DNA of 26,488 nucleotides from the NCBI GenBank assembly GCA_024683255.1, contig JAIKYL010000202.1, positions 1-26,488 on the forward strand. The letters are read 5' to 3'. This DNA is from Bacteroidales bacterium (GTDB lineage Bacteria; Bacteroidota; Bacteroidia; Bacteroidales; UBA932). The position numbers were made by a program, and so were the translations under genes. Positions 24,467-26,488 of the stretch are shown piece after piece. The stretch's first letter is position 1. Each line of letters starts with the position of its first letter. The notes under the pieces are model-generated. The model made no database searches, was not told the DNA's origin, and saw only the letters and a list, made by a program, of their open reading frames with translations.

Positions 24467-25172
24467 ACTCGTCCGCTATTAAAGCCAACCCCATCAACAC
24501 GAGGTTACAAATTACAAATATGGAACTTTTCATCCGTTTTGCAAAATAATTGGCGTCTCCACCGGTGAAGACGGCTATATTTTGAGGATAAAGTCCCAGG
24601 TAGCCCTCAATTTCAAATATAATGCCCGACACCACCCCGCTTTCCAGGGAGGCGGCTTCCGTAAGGCCGATTACTTCCGGATTCTCCGGGGTGTCCACCA
24701 GGGGGAGGGCCCGGGAATATCGGCTTAAAGCCTTGAAGCGGGTACGGCAACCCAGCGATACGTTTCCGCCCCGGTACAGGCCTTCTTCCGAAGTGAAATC
24801 TATGGAAAGGGTTGTTCCATAGTCCACTATGGTGCATCCGCGGCCCTTGAAAAGATAACGTACAGCCACCACGGATGCGGCTCTGTCGTACGACAGATAA
24901 GTGGGAAGTCCTTGAGACAGAAGGAATTCCTTTTTGTTTTTGTCCAATACCACCAGTTTTCCGCACTCCGGGCGCAGGCGCTGGATATCGGCCTCCGAAA
25001 GAGGATATACAGAGGAAACCACCATGACGGCGGGCTTCTCGCGGACGGTAAGTGACAGAATGAAATCCGTCACTTTCTCCCCTTGATAGCGGAAAGTTTT
25101 TCCTAGCGTCATCCGGTCACTCCAGGCGGCCTTGAGGGCTGTATTTCCTATTTCTACAACTAAATTGGACAT
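24444..25172 (-). CDS. coaX: Type III pantothenate kinase CoaX
   Basis: A 242-aa CoaX, the type III pantothenate kinase that phosphorylates pantothenate in the first step of coenzyme A synthesis. Domain motifs are recognisable in order: VEIGNTALK (residues 6-14), VSSVYP, YDRAASVVA (D96, R97), VDYGTTLSIDF (catalytic D117) and GGNVSLGCRTRFKALSRYS. The fold is the acetate-kinase/ASKHA type and it acts as a dimer in the cytoplasm. One oddity: the first motif is normally DIGNT, but here residue 7 is Glu, a conservative change at a phosphate/metal-site Asp. The start is 16 nt after a TAAATTTG box, and the gene heads the porin-TPR-lptC transcript. Confidence 0.92.
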   Translation of the reverse strand: MSNLVVEIGNTALKAAWSDRMTLGKTFRYQGEKVTDFILSLTVREKPAVMVVSSVYPLSEADIQRLRPECGKLVVLDKNKKEFLLSQGLPTYLSYDRAASVVAVRYLFKGRGCTIVDYGTTLSIDFTSEEGLYRGGNVSLGCRTRFKALSRYSRALPLVDTPENPEVIGLTEAASLESGVVSGIIFEIEGYLGLYPQNIAVFTGGDANYFAKRMKSSIFVICNLVLMGLALIADEYAQKLEK

Positions 25173-25188
25173 ATATTTAGATAGCCTG

Positions 25189-25219
25189 CAAATTTAACCA
25201 TTATTGCAGTTTTTTCAAA
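25189..25219 (-). promoter_or_regulatory. Complete -33/-7 promoter of coaX
   Basis: On the minus strand TTTG (25219-25216) is followed after 19 nt by TAAATTTG (25196-25189), the textbook Bacteroides spacing, with a 16-nt leader to the ATG. The -33 part lies inside the last codons of mfd. It is the only box in the window with a clear -33 partner. Confidence 0.75.
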
Positions 25220-26488
25220 ATATAGAAGGCCCCTTCCATGCTTGTGACGCCGCGGGAAACCGTACGGAGTTTTCCTCCGTCCTGGTTGAACTTGTAAAGG
25301 GAAGGATTATCCGTTACCTTCTTGAGGATTTTCTCAAACTGATTGGAACGGTAATAGGCCGACATGGGATTGGAAACAAAGAACATGATTTGCATTCCGT
25401 TCTTGATGATGATTTTCTCAAATCCCATCTTCACGCCCAGATTCCTTATTTTAACCACGTACAGCAGGTTTTCCACCTCCTTGGGAAGCGGGCCAAAACG
25501 GTCTGTGAGCTGTTGGCCCAGCCGGTCTATCTCCCTGTCGTCGGAAAGGGAATCCAGCTGCTTGTAGATGCGGATCTTTTCGGCCGATATATCTATGTAA
25601 TCGTCCGGAATATGGGCGGGTTGGTCTGTCTCCAGGGTGCAATCCTCCACATATGTTTCCTGGTTCTGACGCACGCTGATACCCGTTTCCACGCCCAGTT
25701 CCTCCATGGCTTCGGAGAGAATCTTCTGGTAGGTTTCGTATCCCATATCGGCAATAAATCCGCTCTGTTCCGCACCCAGCAGATTACCGGCACCACGGAT
25801 ATCCAGGTCCTGCATGGCAATGTTGAATCCGCTGCCAAGGTCCGAGAATTCCTCTATAACGCGGAGTCTCCTTCTGGCATCGTCCGTAATGCTGGCCAGC
25901 GGGGGAACGATGAGATAACAGAAGGCTTTCTTGTTGGACCGGCCCACCCGTCCGCGAAGCTGATGCAAGTCACTTAGGCCGATATTCTGGGCCTGATTCA
26001 CCAGGATGGTATTGGCGTTGGGAATATCCAGGCCGTTTTCTATTATGGTTGTGCAAAGAAGCAGATCATAATCTCCCCGCATAAAGGATAGCATCCTGTC
26101 TTCCAAATCTTTGGATTCCATCTGGCCGTGCGCCACACATATTTTCATATCCGGCACCAGGCGGTGCAGAATATCGTGGATAGCAGGCAGTTCCTCCACT
26201 TTGTTGTGCAGGAAGAATATTTGTCCGCCCCGGTTCAGTTCATAACTTATAATACTCTTGATTTCCTCCTCGTTGAAAAGGATAATCTCTGTCTGAATGG
26301 GAATCCGGTTGGGCGGCGGGGTATTGATAATGGACAGGTCCCGTGCGCCCAGGAGCGAGAATTGCAGCGTACGGGGAATGGGGGTGGCCGTGAGGGTAAG
26401 GGTGTCCACGGCTGTTTTCATCTGCCGCAGTTTTTCCTTGGCCGATACGCCGAATTTCTGTTCCTCATCAATTACCAGAAGACCCAAA
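25201..26488 (-). CDS. mfd: Transcription-repair coupling factor Mfd, C-terminal part (runs off window)
   Basis: Roughly the last 429 residues of Mfd, the ATP-driven translocase that removes stalled RNA polymerase and recruits UvrA to lesions. The fragment begins in the DEEQ box (LLVIDEEQKFGV), then shows motif III TATPIPRTLQ, SIINTPPPNRIPI, the helicase V/VI region CTTIIENGLDIPNANT and QLRGRVGRS, and the relay/hook region DLDIRGAGNLLGAEQSGF. The C-terminal domain (about the last 130 residues) matches Mfd domain 7. The reading frame is open to the window edge; the TTG at 26487 is internal, not a start. The coaX promoter begins within its last codons. Confidence 0.96.
   Translation of the reverse strand, partial: LGLLVIDEEQKFGVSAKEKLRQMKTAVDTLTLTATPIPRTLQFSLLGARDLSIINTPPPNRIPIQTEIILFNEEEIKSIISYELNRGGQIFFLHNKVEELPAIHDILHRLVPDMKICVAHGQMESKDLEDRMLSFMRGDYDLLLCTTIIENGLDIPNANTILVNQAQNIGLSDLHQLRGRVGRSNKKAFCYLIVPPLASITDDARRRLRVIEEFSDLGSGFNIAMQDLDIRGAGNLLGAEQSGFIADMGYETYQKILSEAMEELGVETGISVRQNQETYVEDCTLETDQPAHIPDDYIDISAEKIRIYKQLDSLSDDREIDRLGQQLTDRFGPLPKEVENLLYVVKIRNLGVKMGFEKIIIKNGMQIMFFVSNPMSAYYRSNQFEKILKKVTDNPSLYKFNQDGGKLRTVSRGVTSMEGAFYILKKLQ

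Larger units (their letters stand above)
446..26446. repeat. Dispersed hyper-abundant heptamer GGCCGAT/ATCGGCC
   Basis: Reading the plus strand by eye I count 34 GGCCGAT and 23 ATCGGCC, about 57 sites, spread through nearly all genes and one intergenic spacer (17097). Two sites form the full palindrome ATCGGCCGAT (12337-12346 and 20388-20397). Near-complete palindromes with TTCGGCCGAT lie at 3633, 16847 and 25579. The longest gaps are within folA, ppiD and the TPR/porin region. Counts are manual and could be off by a few. Confidence 0.75.

Noticed and set aside
1..26488. tRNA, rRNA, CRISPR, insertion sequence or phage features
   Set aside because: No cloverleaf, rRNA segment, regularly spaced repeat, transposase or phage gene was seen, and almost all bases belong to recognised genes.

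Overview
This window looks like chromosomal core sequence from a member of the Bacteroidales, probably a GC-rich uncultured gut-type lineage. The reasons are the gene families (YfhO-type membrane protein, DUF5106-type thioredoxin lipoprotein, FadL/TodX-type porin, the coaX-OMP-TPR-lptC-PPIase neighbourhood), the Bacteroidetes promoter word TAnnTTTG upstream of nearly every transcription unit, and the absence of Shine-Dalgarno sequences. No rRNA, tRNA, CRISPR array, phage or insertion sequence was seen. Coding density is extreme: 21 genes leave only about 465 intergenic bases (about 1.8%), and the longest gap is 92 bases.

Layout. 1-4404 (minus): mutS, a GT4-type glycosyltransferase and the start of a YfhO-like membrane protein, joined by a 4-nt overlap and a 2-nt gap. 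4445-7158 (minus): two tandem paralogous sodium:neurotransmitter-type symporters. 7220-9546 (plus): thyA overlapping a single reading frame that fuses dihydrofolate reductase to aldose 1-epimerase (GalM). 9543-10499 (minus): a thioredoxin-fold lipoprotein. 10541-13567 (plus): a large outer-membrane protein with an HExxH-type N-terminal region, a propeller and a barrel. 13564-17074 (minus): a secreted EEP-type nuclease/phosphatase, a NUC-type endonuclease lipoprotein, galK and a CpXC protein. 17167-17889 (plus): an AlkZ-related winged-helix protein. 17886-26488 (minus): mfd (partial), coaX, FadL-like porin, TPR protein, lptC, PpiD-like chaperone and ychF, which is largely an envelope-biogenesis block.

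How the genes fit together. ThyA and DHFR form the thymidylate/tetrahydrofolate cycle. GalK and the fused GalM are two separated parts of the Leloir pathway. MutS and Mfd are DNA-repair housekeeping genes. LptC, the PpiD-like chaperone, the porin and the TPR protein serve the outer envelope. The two exported nucleases could scavenge extracellular nucleic acid.

The most interesting signals are: (a) the in-frame DHFR-GalM fusion with both active sites apparently intact; (b) TAnnTTTG boxes ending only 4-7 nt before the start codon at seven genes, which predicts leaderless mRNAs; (c) the heptamer GGCCGAT/ATCGGCC, counted by eye about 57 times where about 3-5 are expected; (d) an intrinsic terminator lying inside the coding region of the opposing gene; (e) all three convergent gene pairs overlapping by exactly four bases, stop to stop; (f) a perfect 10-bp inverted repeat between divergent nuclease and winged-helix genes.
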